Program-made: the position numbers and the translations under genes
The notes under the pieces: model-generated
Databases searched by the model: none
Told to the model about the DNA's origin: nothing
What the model saw: the letters and a program-made list of their open reading frames with translations, nothing else
Source of the DNA: a virus
Length of the DNA stretch: 48,207 nt
Virus record (IMG/VR): IMGVR_UViG_3300034092_001658
Location: 1 to 48,207 of that record
Direction: 5' to 3' (one strand)
Shown: positions 27,409 through 34,936 of the stretch, piece after piece
Position numbering within the stretch: the stretch's first letter is position 1
Layout of the letters: each line of letters starts with the position of its first letter

Positions 27409-28887
27409 ATGTCAATAATTAATTCATATTTCAGCAAGAACAATACCCTTATATCAAATAGCTTTACCAATACAGGTAGAAACCCTGTAATGGAACTATT
27501 TTATGGTAATGTTGCCACAACTCAATACCCAAATAACTATAGCCGTTTTATTTTTGATTTAGATTTAACTTTATTAAAACAACTAATTTTTAACGGAACT
27601 ATAACTACAGGGTGTACAGATAATATGACGCATACTTTAAGAATGACAAATACGTCTACTTTTGATGCCGAACTATTAAACACACTCACGTCTCAAATGA
27701 GAATGAGAGCCACTTCATTTGATTTAATCTTATTTAGAATCCCTTATTTAAATAATAATCCGTCAACACCTCAACTTTGGGATGAAGGTGTTGGGTATGA
27801 TTTTGCGGATTTAATTTATCAATATAGTGAATCAGATAAAAACTTTTCAAATAGACCATCAAATTGGTATCAAACAACAACTATTGGTGTTTGGCAACAA
27901 CAGGGAATTTATAATAATAAAAATTTAGGTCCTGTTCCTTTTAGTGGAATTACCATTGTGGATACACAACATTTTGAATTTGGTAACGAAAATATTGCTT
28001 TCGATATGACGGCAGAAATTAATGGTGTATTAAATGGTTCAATACCAAATGTATCAGGGTGGGGAATTGCATATAAACCTCAAGTTGAAAATCTTACAGG
28101 TCTTACCGATAACTATGAAGTTCAATTTTTTACTCGTCATACTCAAACATTCTACGAACCATATCTTGAAACAAGTTACAATGATTTAATTGAAGACGAT
28201 AGAAATCAATTTACTTTAGGTAAAGTTAACAAATTATATTTATACCTATTTGATAATGGTAACCCAATAAATTTAGATTACCCCCCAAATGTTGATATAT
28301 TAGATATGATGGGTGATGTTATTCCGGGATTATCCGGATTAACAACGTGTCAAAGAACTAGAGGTGTTTATGAGGTTGTTATCCCACCTCTTATGGGATA
28401 TCAAACTCCTTGTACATTTTCAGATAGATGGTACAACTTAAGTTATAACAACTTTCCACTTCCACAGGTATTAAATGATTTTACATTACAACCATTTAAA
28501 AATGCAATTCAAATTGGTGTTGTATCCGCAAACCCATTATTATACGGATTTGATTTTTACGGATTAAAACAAGATGAACAAATTGTAAATACGGATACTC
28601 GTAAAGTAGGTGTAATTATTAAACAAGCTTATACAACCCAAAATTTATTATTAAACGTGGATGCGTCATATAGAATTTATGTTAAAGAGGGGACAACTGA
28701 AGTACAAGTTCAAGGGTGGACAAAAATTAATAGAACACCTAACGAATACTATTTTATATTTGATAGTAGAGACAAAATACCAAATGAATATTTCATTGAT
28801 ATACAAGTAATTAGTAGCGGTGAAATAAACACATATAAACGACAAATTAAATTTCAAGTGGTAAATACAAAATATTTACAATTATAA
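27409..28887 (+). CDS. Virion structural protein (tail or baseplate)
   Basis: 492 residues, low in Lys runs, rich in Asn, Thr and aromatic residues, as is usual for beta-type virion proteins. Residues 30-230 (SRFIFDLDLTLLKQL, LRMTNTSTFD, WYQTTTIGVWQQQG) resemble repeated beta-sandwich structure such as DNRLRE-type stalk domains, recognised loosely. Residues 375-490 look like a second beta domain (NVDASYRIYVKEGTTEVQVQG). No signal peptide. It follows the hub gene and carries its own ATATTTATA element. Exact role not known. Confidence 0.6.
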   Translation: MSIINSYFSKNNTLISNSFTNTGRNPVMELFYGNVATTQYPNNYSRFIFDLDLTLLKQLIFNGTITTGCTDNMTHTLRMTNTSTFDAELLNTLTSQMRMRATSFDLILFRIPYLNNNPSTPQLWDEGVGYDFADLIYQYSESDKNFSNRPSNWYQTTTIGVWQQQGIYNNKNLGPVPFSGITIVDTQHFEFGNENIAFDMTAEINGVLNGSIPNVSGWGIAYKPQVENLTGLTDNYEVQFFTRHTQTFYEPYLETSYNDLIEDDRNQFTLGKVNKLYLYLFDNGNPINLDYPPNVDILDMMGDVIPGLSGLTTCQRTRGVYEVVIPPLMGYQTPCTFSDRWYNLSYNNFPLPQVLNDFTLQPFKNAIQIGVVSANPLLYGFDFYGLKQDEQIVNTDTRKVGVIIKQAYTTQNLLLNVDASYRIYVKEGTTEVQVQGWTKINRTPNEYYFIFDSRDKIPNEYFIDIQVISSGEINTYKRQIKFQVVNTKYLQL

Positions 28888-28897
28888 GATATTTATA
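28888..28897 (+). promoter_or_regulatory. GATATTTATA element before the 28911 gene
   Basis: Lies 13 bases before the ATG at 28911, directly after the previous stop. Candidate late promoter core. Confidence 0.45.
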
Positions 28898-28910
28898 AAT
28901 AAAAAAAATT

Positions 28911-29288
28911 ATGGGATATAATGTTAATGTAACCGCAACAACTTGTGAAGGAATATCACAATTAATTATTTTACCGGGTGATGTAGAATTTGACGAAAGT
29001 AAAATTTATCAATTACCTACCGGACAATGTGTATCGTTAACTTCAGGAGATACTGTTGGATTTTACGCAAATTCAATGATAATTGCGGGGCCATTTGACA
29101 CCTGTGACGAATGTGCTGAACCAACTATAGCTAATGATGGTGGTAATGGTGGATTAGTTTGTCAAGATAATTGTAGTGGAGGAACATTTACTATTGTCCC
29201 ACCACACCCTGTTTATACTAATGGACAAAATCAAGCTATCGTACAATTAAACGCAATCACAATTGGTGGTAATGGATTAAACTCATAA
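28911..29288 (+). CDS. Small Cys-containing virion protein
   Basis: 125 residues with six cysteines, three of them in the DTCDECAEP and VCQDNCSGG region, and a Gly-rich end. Strand-type sequence at the start (NVNVTATTCEGISQLIILPGDVEF). It resembles small decoration or fibre-base proteins in composition. It follows the 492-residue structural gene with an ATATTTATA element in the gap. No family recognised. Confidence 0.55.
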   Translation: MGYNVNVTATTCEGISQLIILPGDVEFDESKIYQLPTGQCVSLTSGDTVGFYANSMIIAGPFDTCDECAEPTIANDGGNGGLVCQDNCSGGTFTIVPPHPVYTNGQNQAIVQLNAITIGGNGLNS

Positions 29289-29292
29289 TAAT

Positions 29293-29970
29293 ATGAAAAG
29301 AGTAGTTAAATTATCAGAATCTAAATTAACTGAATTAGTTAAACGAATTATGTCTGAACAAGATAGTGAAAGATATATGTTTTTTAGTAATTTAGAACAA
29401 ATTCATAGACAAACAGGTTTATTATTAGAATTAAATAAAAACACTGTTGAAGGTATTTTAGATGGTGGACACGATTGGGCTCAAGACCACGTATCAACCG
29501 CAAAAGAAAGCCTTGACCAAGTTTTTGATTTTATGATGAATGAAACTAAAAATGAAGACAATATAACTGTTTTAGAACAAGATTATTCTTCAGACACTGA
29601 AAGACCTACAAGTGACAGAGAACGTCAAGTAAAGTCCTTATTTGGTGATAAATATGGACAGTATATTCCTAACGATGTTATTAGATATATAAGAAAGAGT
29701 CCTGCTCAATTCATTAAGAAAATCTATCAAATGTACGGAGACAAGGTTTATGATTATCTTGATAAAGCAAAAAGTCAAAGTAATGATGAGGTAGTTTCTG
29801 AAGGTAAAAAGAAACCCGGTACTAAATTATGTGCTCGTGGTAAAGCGGCTGCTAAATCAAAATTTAAAGTTTATCCTTCAGCTTATTCAAACGGCTTTGC
29901 GGTTCAAGTTTGTAAAGGAACTAAAGCAGGGTTAGACGGTCAAAAGAGGTGTTCATCACCATATTGTTAA
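29293..29970 (+). CDS. Internal-type protein with C-terminal Cys/Lys module
   Basis: 225 residues. It opens with a basic-then-acidic peptide (MKRVVKLSESKLTELVKRIM, then SEQDSE) of a kind seen at the ends of several proteins here. The last 55 residues (PGTKLCARGKAAAKSKFKVY, PSAYSNGFAVQVCKG, then CSSPYC) form a Cys/Lys module I have seen at the C-terminus of proteins from marine and freshwater phages; its role is unknown. Residues 95-160 look like a helical bundle. Position after structural genes and the peptide-like N-terminus suggest a virion-packaged protein. A terminator follows 7 bases after the stop. Confidence 0.6.
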   Translation: MKRVVKLSESKLTELVKRIMSEQDSERYMFFSNLEQIHRQTGLLLELNKNTVEGILDGGHDWAQDHVSTAKESLDQVFDFMMNETKNEDNITVLEQDYSSDTERPTSDRERQVKSLFGDKYGQYIPNDVIRYIRKSPAQFIKKIYQMYGDKVYDYLDKAKSQSNDEVVSEGKKKPGTKLCARGKAAAKSKFKVYPSAYSNGFAVQVCKGTKAGLDGQKRCSSPYC

Positions 29971-29974
29971 AAAT

Positions 29975-30006
29975 AAAAAACCCCCATTAATTGGGGGTTT
30001 TATTTT
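29975..30006 (+). terminator. Rho-independent terminator, perfect C5/G5 stem
   Basis: AAACCCCCA pairs with TGGGGGTTT around a 5-base loop with T-rich sequence beyond. It ends the long rightward late operon. Confidence 0.9.
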
Positions 30007-30028
30007 ATAAATAATATTTCTTATTATT

Positions 30029-30059
30029 TTTGGTTATTTAAAAAATTTGTGTATCTTTG
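30029..30059 (+). promoter_or_regulatory. Host-type (Bacteroidetes sigma-A) promoter
   Basis: TTTG (30029-30032), 19 bases, then TATCTTTG (30052-30059): an exact fit to TTG-N19-TAnnTTTG. The start point would fall near 30066, leaving a leader of about 13 bases before the ATG at 30079. Confidence 0.85.
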
Positions 30060-30078
30060 TCGTGTTAAAATTATTAAG

Positions 30079-30522
30079 ATGATAAAATACATAAAACGAA
30101 AATTAAAACGTAGAGCAGTTAGAAAAAAATTATTGCAGTTCCAAATAATTTATGATGTTGTTGACGCGGGTAAGTTAGCAGACATGAACGATTGTATGTT
30201 TATTTTTCGTAATACATTAAAACATCCAAGTTCTATCTATGAAATTGCTCCACTATCTTCACATAGAATTATCGAAAATAAAAAATTGGGAGTGTTTGTA
30301 GTATTAGATGATAAAAAAATAACAATCATTAATCACGTTTGTTATTATAGTAATATTTCCATGACCGATAGAGATTGGAATAAAATGGTTAGAATGTTCG
30401 ATAATAGAGTTCAAGAAAATCGTATGAGAAGAATTGAACAAATGAAATCTCAAGTAGAACATTCATTATCAAAGTTAAAGAATAAAATCTTACTTAAATC
30501 AAAAACCCCTACTATCGAGTAA
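30079..30522 (+). CDS. Small basic protein from a host-type promoter
   Basis: 147 residues from the ATG at 30079. A GTG at 30049 in the same frame lies inside the promoter -7 element and cannot be the start. The N-terminus is very basic (KYIKRKLKRRAVRKKLLQFQ), the middle is beta-type (KLGVFVVLDDKKITIINHVCYY), and a basic helix follows (ENRMRRIEQMK). This is compatible with nucleic-acid or ribosome binding. The stop codon lies inside the terminator hairpin. It is a single-gene unit with its own promoter, so early expression and a host-directed role are plausible. Family not recognised. Confidence 0.65.
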   Translation: MIKYIKRKLKRRAVRKKLLQFQIIYDVVDAGKLADMNDCMFIFRNTLKHPSSIYEIAPLSSHRIIENKKLGVFVVLDDKKITIINHVCYYSNISMTDRDWNKMVRMFDNRVQENRMRRIEQMKSQVEHSLSKLKNKILLKSKTPTIE

Positions 30523-30532
30523 GGGGTTTTTT
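30501..30532. terminator. Bidirectional terminator carrying both convergent stop codons
   Basis: AAAAACCCCT-ACT pairs with AGTA-AGGGGTTTTT (one bulged A) around ATCG. The plus-strand stop TAA (30520-30522) and the minus-strand stop TAG (complement of 30512-30514) are both inside the hairpin, so the two genes overlap tail to tail by 11 bases and share one terminator. Confidence 0.85.
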
Positions 30533-31213
30533 AAATTCTTCTTTTAATACCTTTTTAATTATATTTCTTAATGATTCATTTTTTGAAGGGGTTTTTAGTC
30601 CATTTGGGACAACATCTTCTATAAGGGTGTCTTTGGTTATCTCAACCCATTCATTAACCGTATTTACATCGTATGTATCAATGTGGTATGTACCATCCAC
30701 ACCTTTTTCCCACATACCAACAACGGTGTCTCTATTACCTTTTAATGTTTTACTTTTACTCTTATTATTAAATTCAGATTCAAGGGTATTTACAAATGGG
30801 TCTAATTCAGATTTAATCCATTTTCTCAAACCTAATTCAATAGGACCATTGTATTCTCCGGCACTAACGGTCGTTGTATTTTCATCAATAGGAACAATTT
30901 TCTTACCTTTACCAGGAGTTTGATTTAATACCCCACCTTCTTCATCATTCTGCTCCGGATGTTTTTTTACGTATTTGGCAATTTTTCTTGATTCTTTCTC
31001 TATTTTAGATATTTTAGATTTTGGAGTACTCATCTCACCATCATAACTATCAAACGCTAATTCAGCACTATCATATTTTGATGTAGGTACAGTAAATGGT
31101 TGTAGTTGCTCTTTATTGAACAATCTAACTCCCGGGCTCAAAGGAACTCTTACTTGTCCCGAGCCACGATGACCGGTTGCCTCTTTAATTTGATTTTTGT
31201 TATTTTTATTCAT
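30512..31213 (-). CDS. Unrecognised protein, charged, with C-terminal amphipathic helix
   Basis: 233 residues from the ATG at 31211-31213 (MNKNNKNQIKEATGHRGSG). An ATG 28 codons upstream overlaps the divergent gene and encodes Cys-rich, unlikely sequence. Residues 80-110 are basic (KSKISKIEKESRKIAKYVKKH). The C-terminus ESLRNIIKKVLKEEFKKP is an amphipathic helix like those in other proteins of the late region. No enzymatic motif. The stop codon lies in the shared terminator. It is a single-gene unit behind a TATATTTATA element and may be late. Confidence 0.6.
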   Translation of the reverse strand: MNKNNKNQIKEATGHRGSGQVRVPLSPGVRLFNKEQLQPFTVPTSKYDSAELAFDSYDGEMSTPKSKISKIEKESRKIAKYVKKHPEQNDEEGGVLNQTPGKGKKIVPIDENTTTVSAGEYNGPIELGLRKWIKSELDPFVNTLESEFNNKSKSKTLKGNRDTVVGMWEKGVDGTYHIDTYDVNTVNEWVEITKDTLIEDVVPNGLKTPSKNESLRNIIKKVLKEEFKKPLTR

Positions 31214-31218
31214 ATACT

Positions 31219-31227
31219 TATAAATAT
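31219..31227 (-). promoter_or_regulatory. ATATTTATA element before the 31213 gene
   Basis: Minus-strand ATATTTATA lies 5 bases from the ATG at 31213. The whole divergent gap to the 31242 gene is only 28 bases, so promoter sequences must be very compact or overlap the genes. Confidence 0.35.
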
Positions 31228-31241
31228 ACAAAATTTTAATT

Positions 31242-31472
31242 ATGGAACAACAACAAGAACTATTCGGAAAATTATTTAATACAATCCCATTGTACAACGA
31301 AGACCATTTAGATGTCCTACTATCAACAATGGATAAAGAACAATCAATCTATATCCTAACACAAGCAGTTAGTTTTGCATTTCATTCAGGGATATTTTCA
31401 TTGGGGGAATCTGAAATCATCTCAAAATCAATTAGAACTTTAAATAAAGTTGAAAAAAATGTTGTAGAGTAA
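31242..31472 (+). CDS. Unrecognised small acidic protein
   Basis: 76 residues, helical (QQELFGKLFNTIPLYNEDHLDVLLSTMDKEQS). It lies divergent to the 31213 gene and 36 bases ahead of the exported-protein gene. No motif. The host-type promoter of the next gene begins inside its last codons (31462). Function unknown. Confidence 0.6.
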   Translation: MEQQQELFGKLFNTIPLYNEDHLDVLLSTMDKEQSIYILTQAVSFAFHSGIFSLGESEIISKSIRTLNKVEKNVVE

Positions 31473-31491
31473 AAAATAATAATTACATTTG
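31462..31491 (+). promoter_or_regulatory. Host-type (Bacteroidetes sigma-A) promoter
   Basis: TTG (31462-31464), 19 bases, then TACATTTG (31484-31491), an exact consensus match. Start point expected near 31498, about 11 bases before the ATG at 31509. Confidence 0.8.
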
Positions 31492-31508
31492 TAAAAAATA
31501 TTTATATT

Positions 31509-31763
31509 ATGAAAAAATTATTAATTATCTTGTTATTATTAGTTAGTGGTTTGTCGTTTTCTCAAGAAAAGAAAAAAGTTTCAACCAAAAAAATAGACCA
31601 AACCGTTACTCAAAAAATGGACTCCTTATCTAAAGTTTATAAAGTAAAAGTTATTGGCTCATATAAAATAACCCATAACGATGTTTATGTTGAAGGAATT
31701 GTTTATGAAGACAAATCAGGAAATGTCCACGATAAAGAAACTAAAAGAATTAAAATTAATTAA
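31509..31763 (+). CDS. Small exported protein with signal peptide
   Basis: 84 residues. MKKLLIILLLLVSGLSFSQE is a clear Sec signal peptide, cleaved after SFS or SQ, in the Bacteroidetes style ending FSQ. The mature part is about 64 residues: a Lys-rich, Ser/Thr-rich start and a beta-type end (VKVIGSYKITHNDVYVEGIVYEDKSGN). It would sit in the periplasm or on the envelope. It has a perfect host-type promoter. Candidates are superinfection exclusion or envelope modification; not shown by sequence. It converges with the OmpA-like gene, 10 bases apart. Confidence 0.75.
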   Translation: MKKLLIILLLLVSGLSFSQEKKKVSTKKIDQTVTQKMDSLSKVYKVKVIGSYKITHNDVYVEGIVYEDKSGNVHDKETKRIKIN

Positions 31764-31773
31764 AAAAGGGTGA

Positions 31774-32904
31774 TTAAATACAACCTCCCTCTATTTTAAA
31801 TCCTGTTGACCCCATTCCAGGACCCCCAATAGGTGCATAAACAAAAAATAAATTATTACCTTTACTAGTATCATATACTAATTCATATGGTGTAGTTCTT
31901 TTTTCATAAAGTACGAACTCTCTAACACCATTATTATATTGCTCTAATAAATTAACGAATCCTAAAGAAACTTCACCAGTACCTGTATTAGCTTGTAATA
32001 TTGACTTTAATTTTTTCAAATCATTTTTGTTAATTAAATCTAATGAAATATTTTTTAATTTTTCGTTTTTAAAAATCAATGAAACTAATTCATCTATTGA
32101 TGAAACATTTTTAGTAATTATTTTACTACCACTAACTGCAGGGGATTTTTGGTTATATATTTTAGTTAAACTATCAACCCACGCAGGTATATAATTTATT
32201 ATATCATCCAAATATAATTCTGTAGATACATATCCGGTGTCTAATGTTATTTGTTTTTGAGTATCAGTAACAATTAATCTATCAGGCATTGTTCCCGTAT
32301 CAAAACTCAATTTACCTTTATCATTTAAGTCATTTTGATATTTTGAAGGTAAAATTGCAATATAATTATTCGATTTAGAACCTTGAACTCCTTCATAGTC
32401 AATGTTAAAGTTACACTTCTCAGTAGATTTTTCTGCGGATAAATTTAAAGTTACATATTGATATTTTGTATAGTCAGGGTGTTTAGAACCTTTGGTTTCA
32501 TCCCACTCAGGACCTTGAGCTCCTAAATTATTAATTTTAATAGATATTTTATCACCTAATTTTGATTTTATATATTTTTCAACTTCCGAAGCTCTTAATT
32601 TGGATAAATCTCCTGAGTTTAACCCTACACCTTCATTTGGAACTTTCGATTCTGATGAATTAATCACGATAGTGTTAAATGAACCTTTACCGGATTTTAA
32701 ATAATCATTAATTTGTTTTATTGCATTATCAATTTCAGTAGTATTATTTAACTCATATTCACCACTAGGAAACGAATTTGAAATATTAAATTTTATAGGT
32801 TCTGTAATATCTTCTTTAATTAAATAAAGTTTTTTAGTAGCACTTTCATGAAGTCCTAAAATTCTATTTTTTTCTTCACTTGAAATTTCAAATAAATTTT
32901 TCAT
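31774..32904 (-). CDS. OmpA-like-domain protein with prohead-type leader peptide
   Basis: 376 residues from the ATG at 32904 (MKNLFEISSEEKNRILGLHE); an upstream ATG at 32976 would cross the terminator and is rejected. Residues 1-35 form a charged amphipathic leader ending YLIKED, with an I-K-E site like the (I/L)-x-E sites cut by T4 gp21. Residues about 80-165 (NTIVINSSESKVPNEG, then LSKLRASEVEKYIKSKLG, GPEWDETKGSK) resemble an OmpA-type peptidoglycan-binding domain. No signal peptide, so packaging in the virion is more likely than export. It follows the capsid gene. Confidence 0.55.
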   Translation of the reverse strand: MKNLFEISSEEKNRILGLHESATKKLYLIKEDITEPIKFNISNSFPSGEYELNNTTEIDNAIKQINDYLKSGKGSFNTIVINSSESKVPNEGVGLNSGDLSKLRASEVEKYIKSKLGDKISIKINNLGAQGPEWDETKGSKHPDYTKYQYVTLNLSAEKSTEKCNFNIDYEGVQGSKSNNYIAILPSKYQNDLNDKGKLSFDTGTMPDRLIVTDTQKQITLDTGYVSTELYLDDIINYIPAWVDSLTKIYNQKSPAVSGSKIITKNVSSIDELVSLIFKNEKLKNISLDLINKNDLKKLKSILQANTGTGEVSLGFVNLLEQYNNGVREFVLYEKRTTPYELVYDTSKGNNLFFVYAPIGGPGMGSTGFKIEGGCI

Positions 32905-32918
32905 AATTTTTCTTTTAA

Positions 32919-32927
32919 TATAAATAT
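32919..32927 (-). promoter_or_regulatory. ATATTTATA element before the OmpA-like gene
   Basis: Minus-strand ATATTTATA lies 14 bases from the ATG at 32904, between the capsid terminator and the start. This makes the gene a separate late unit. Confidence 0.45.
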
Positions 32928-32932
32928 AAGAT

Positions 32933-32970
32933 AAAAAAAAAGAGGACAAATATTTGTCCTCTTTTTGGTA
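32933..32970 (-). terminator. Terminator after the major capsid gene
   Basis: A perfect palindrome GAGGACAAATATTTGTCCTC (32942-32961) has nine T on the minus strand after it and five T on the plus strand, so it works in both directions. It lies 26 bases past the capsid stop codon. Confidence 0.95.
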
Positions 32971-32986
32971 TATCATAAGATATTGA

Positions 32987-34903
32987 TTATCTCAATTCTC
33001 TTAAGTCAAATGTTCTAACACCATCAACGGTAATTCTTCCGTAAAAACGGTTATTTACCATCTTTTTCGCGTAACGAGTCATTATACCTTTAATCGGTGT
33101 AAAGTTGAATGGGTTGTACATTGTAGGTGTTAATTGTAATGGTACATACGGAGCGTAAATGTATCCTGTGTCTAACAATGATGTTCCTTTGTGTCCAATT
33201 AACACTTGGTTAGCTGGGAAGTAAGGGTCACGGTAAACTTGGTAACGACCTGCTAATGTACCTACTCTTTCAATACCCATGTTGTATTGGTCTTGCTCAG
33301 GAGACGCATTAGATACGTGGAAGTACTCTAAATCATCAAAGATAGCTGAAACTTCAGAAGAAACAACAATCCAGTTTGCTCCACCTCTTAATGTAGATTT
33401 GTGGATTTGTGCAGACAATTGGTTGATTGCTGTAATTAATGTTTGGTTCCAATCTTTTTGAGTATAAGAAGTTGTTTGAGAAATTCTTCTCCAACCATTG
33501 TAATCCCAACGTAAGTTCCATGCTGCACCTTTACGTAAATCTCTTAAGATTTCACGGTCGATTTCAGCCGCAACTTGTTCAGATAATAAAGCTGTTAATT
33601 CAGCTTCAGCATCGATGTTGTGGAAAGCCGCAACGTCTTGAGCTAACTCAGGAGACCATTGTGCTCTTAATTTTCTTTCTGTAACAGATACAGTAACTGA
33701 ATCTAAATCGAAAGAAACCTCACCGATTTTATCTTCAAATTCTAACTCTTCGTAACGTCTGAAAGCCGCTGCGAATGAAGTTCCTGATACCGCAGTTTCG
33801 ATAGTAGTACCTGTGTAACCATCTAAAGATGTAGAATCACAATCAGCACATACCGGACAAGATAAATCAACTTCTAACCAAATACATCCATCAGCGTCAC
33901 AAACATTTTTGAATGAACCACCGTTACCTGTATTAGATGCTGTACCCGCTGGGTTACCTGAAGGGAAGTAAGTTTGAGTAGTATTACCATATTTCACAAT
34001 ACCTCTACCATAGATTTGAGTCACAACTCTAAATAATAAAGAACCTGTACTAACTGTACATGGTGAAGTTGAAGAAACAGTTAAACCATTTCCTGTGTAA
34101 ACGATTAAGTCAGATAAGAATGATTCAGTATCCATTTCGTTACCATCAGGTCCGATTAATTTTCCTGCACCTGTATCAGCAAAACCACACATTTTAATGA
34201 TAACTTTTCTTGTGTTACCTGAAGCAATAACTGCTGCTCCATCAGTTGTTCCTGAAATGTTAGCATCAACTAAAACTCCACCTGTCCATTTTTGGATAGT
34301 TGTAGTAGCAGTGATTGCTGACCAACGACCTTTAGAATAATCAAATAATCCTGGAGGGTCTAATTGAGCCTCATTTCCTTCATAGAATAAATCATAAAGA
34401 TTTTTTTCGTATACAGGGTTATAAGTTCCTGAACCTGTAGTGTAACCTGCATTTGGATTACCACCTGTACCGTTAGGTGAAGGTAATGTACCATCATTGT
34501 AGTTACCCGGAGCTCCAACAGGTGCATAGTGCTCACCTGAATATTGTCCTGCAATACCATCTTTATATCCTTGGATTTTTGGTACAAAGTAGAATAATTT
34601 ACCGATTGGTAAGTTCATAGCTTGTACAGAAACGATGTCATTCGCTAATAATTTAGAGAATACTCTTCTTACGATAGGAAATACAACAGTTTCGAATGAA
34701 CCTGAAGACCCGTCAGAAGTTGCTTCGTTTATTAAGAAAGACGCTTGGTTCTCATATAACTGAGCTACGTTTTCTCTTAAGTGACCTTTAAGACCTTCTA
34801 GAAATCCTAATTTGTCCCATTTATTAATTGTGTCCTCTTTAATAACTTTAAGGTGTTTTAACCCGATGTTACCAACTAGACCTGATTCTAATAATGCTCC
34901 CAT
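32987..34903 (-). CDS. Major capsid protein, T4 gp23-like
   Basis: 638 residues (T4 gp23 is 521). The region 412-451 (LRAQWSPELAQDVAAFHNID and AEAELTALLSEQVAAEIDRE) closely matches T4 gp23 LKAAYSIELAQDLRAVHGMD and the sequence that follows. Residues 540-600 (GRYQVYRDPYFP, GYIYAPYVPLQLTP) match the C-terminal part. The N-terminal region is probably removed at E60, in SFLINE-ATS, an (I/L)-x-E site equivalent to the cut in T4 gp23. The middle (about 120-370) is an expansion with a Cys cluster, C335, C340, C349, C352 and C355. It forms the head shell and follows the scaffold gene by 33 bases. Confidence 0.95.
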   Translation of the reverse strand: MGALLESGLVGNIGLKHLKVIKEDTINKWDKLGFLEGLKGHLRENVAQLYENQASFLINEATSDGSSGSFETVVFPIVRRVFSKLLANDIVSVQAMNLPIGKLFYFVPKIQGYKDGIAGQYSGEHYAPVGAPGNYNDGTLPSPNGTGGNPNAGYTTGSGTYNPVYEKNLYDLFYEGNEAQLDPPGLFDYSKGRWSAITATTTIQKWTGGVLVDANISGTTDGAAVIASGNTRKVIIKMCGFADTGAGKLIGPDGNEMDTESFLSDLIVYTGNGLTVSSTSPCTVSTGSLLFRVVTQIYGRGIVKYGNTTQTYFPSGNPAGTASNTGNGGSFKNVCDADGCIWLEVDLSCPVCADCDSTSLDGYTGTTIETAVSGTSFAAAFRRYEELEFEDKIGEVSFDLDSVTVSVTERKLRAQWSPELAQDVAAFHNIDAEAELTALLSEQVAAEIDREILRDLRKGAAWNLRWDYNGWRRISQTTSYTQKDWNQTLITAINQLSAQIHKSTLRGGANWIVVSSEVSAIFDDLEYFHVSNASPEQDQYNMGIERVGTLAGRYQVYRDPYFPANQVLIGHKGTSLLDTGYIYAPYVPLQLTPTMYNPFNFTPIKGIMTRYAKKMVNNRFYGRITVDGVRTFDLRELR

Positions 34904-34936
34904 TTTTTTGGTTTTTATTAATTTTTTAGTTTATTT

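Noticed and set aside
31764-31800. Terminator between convergent genes 31509 and 31774
   Set aside because: Only GGG/CCC can pair with a long loop; not convincing.
32905-32976. Upstream start for the OmpA-like gene
   Set aside because: It would translate through the capsid terminator hairpin and the ATATTTATA element; the ATG at 32904 gives the recognisable leader.
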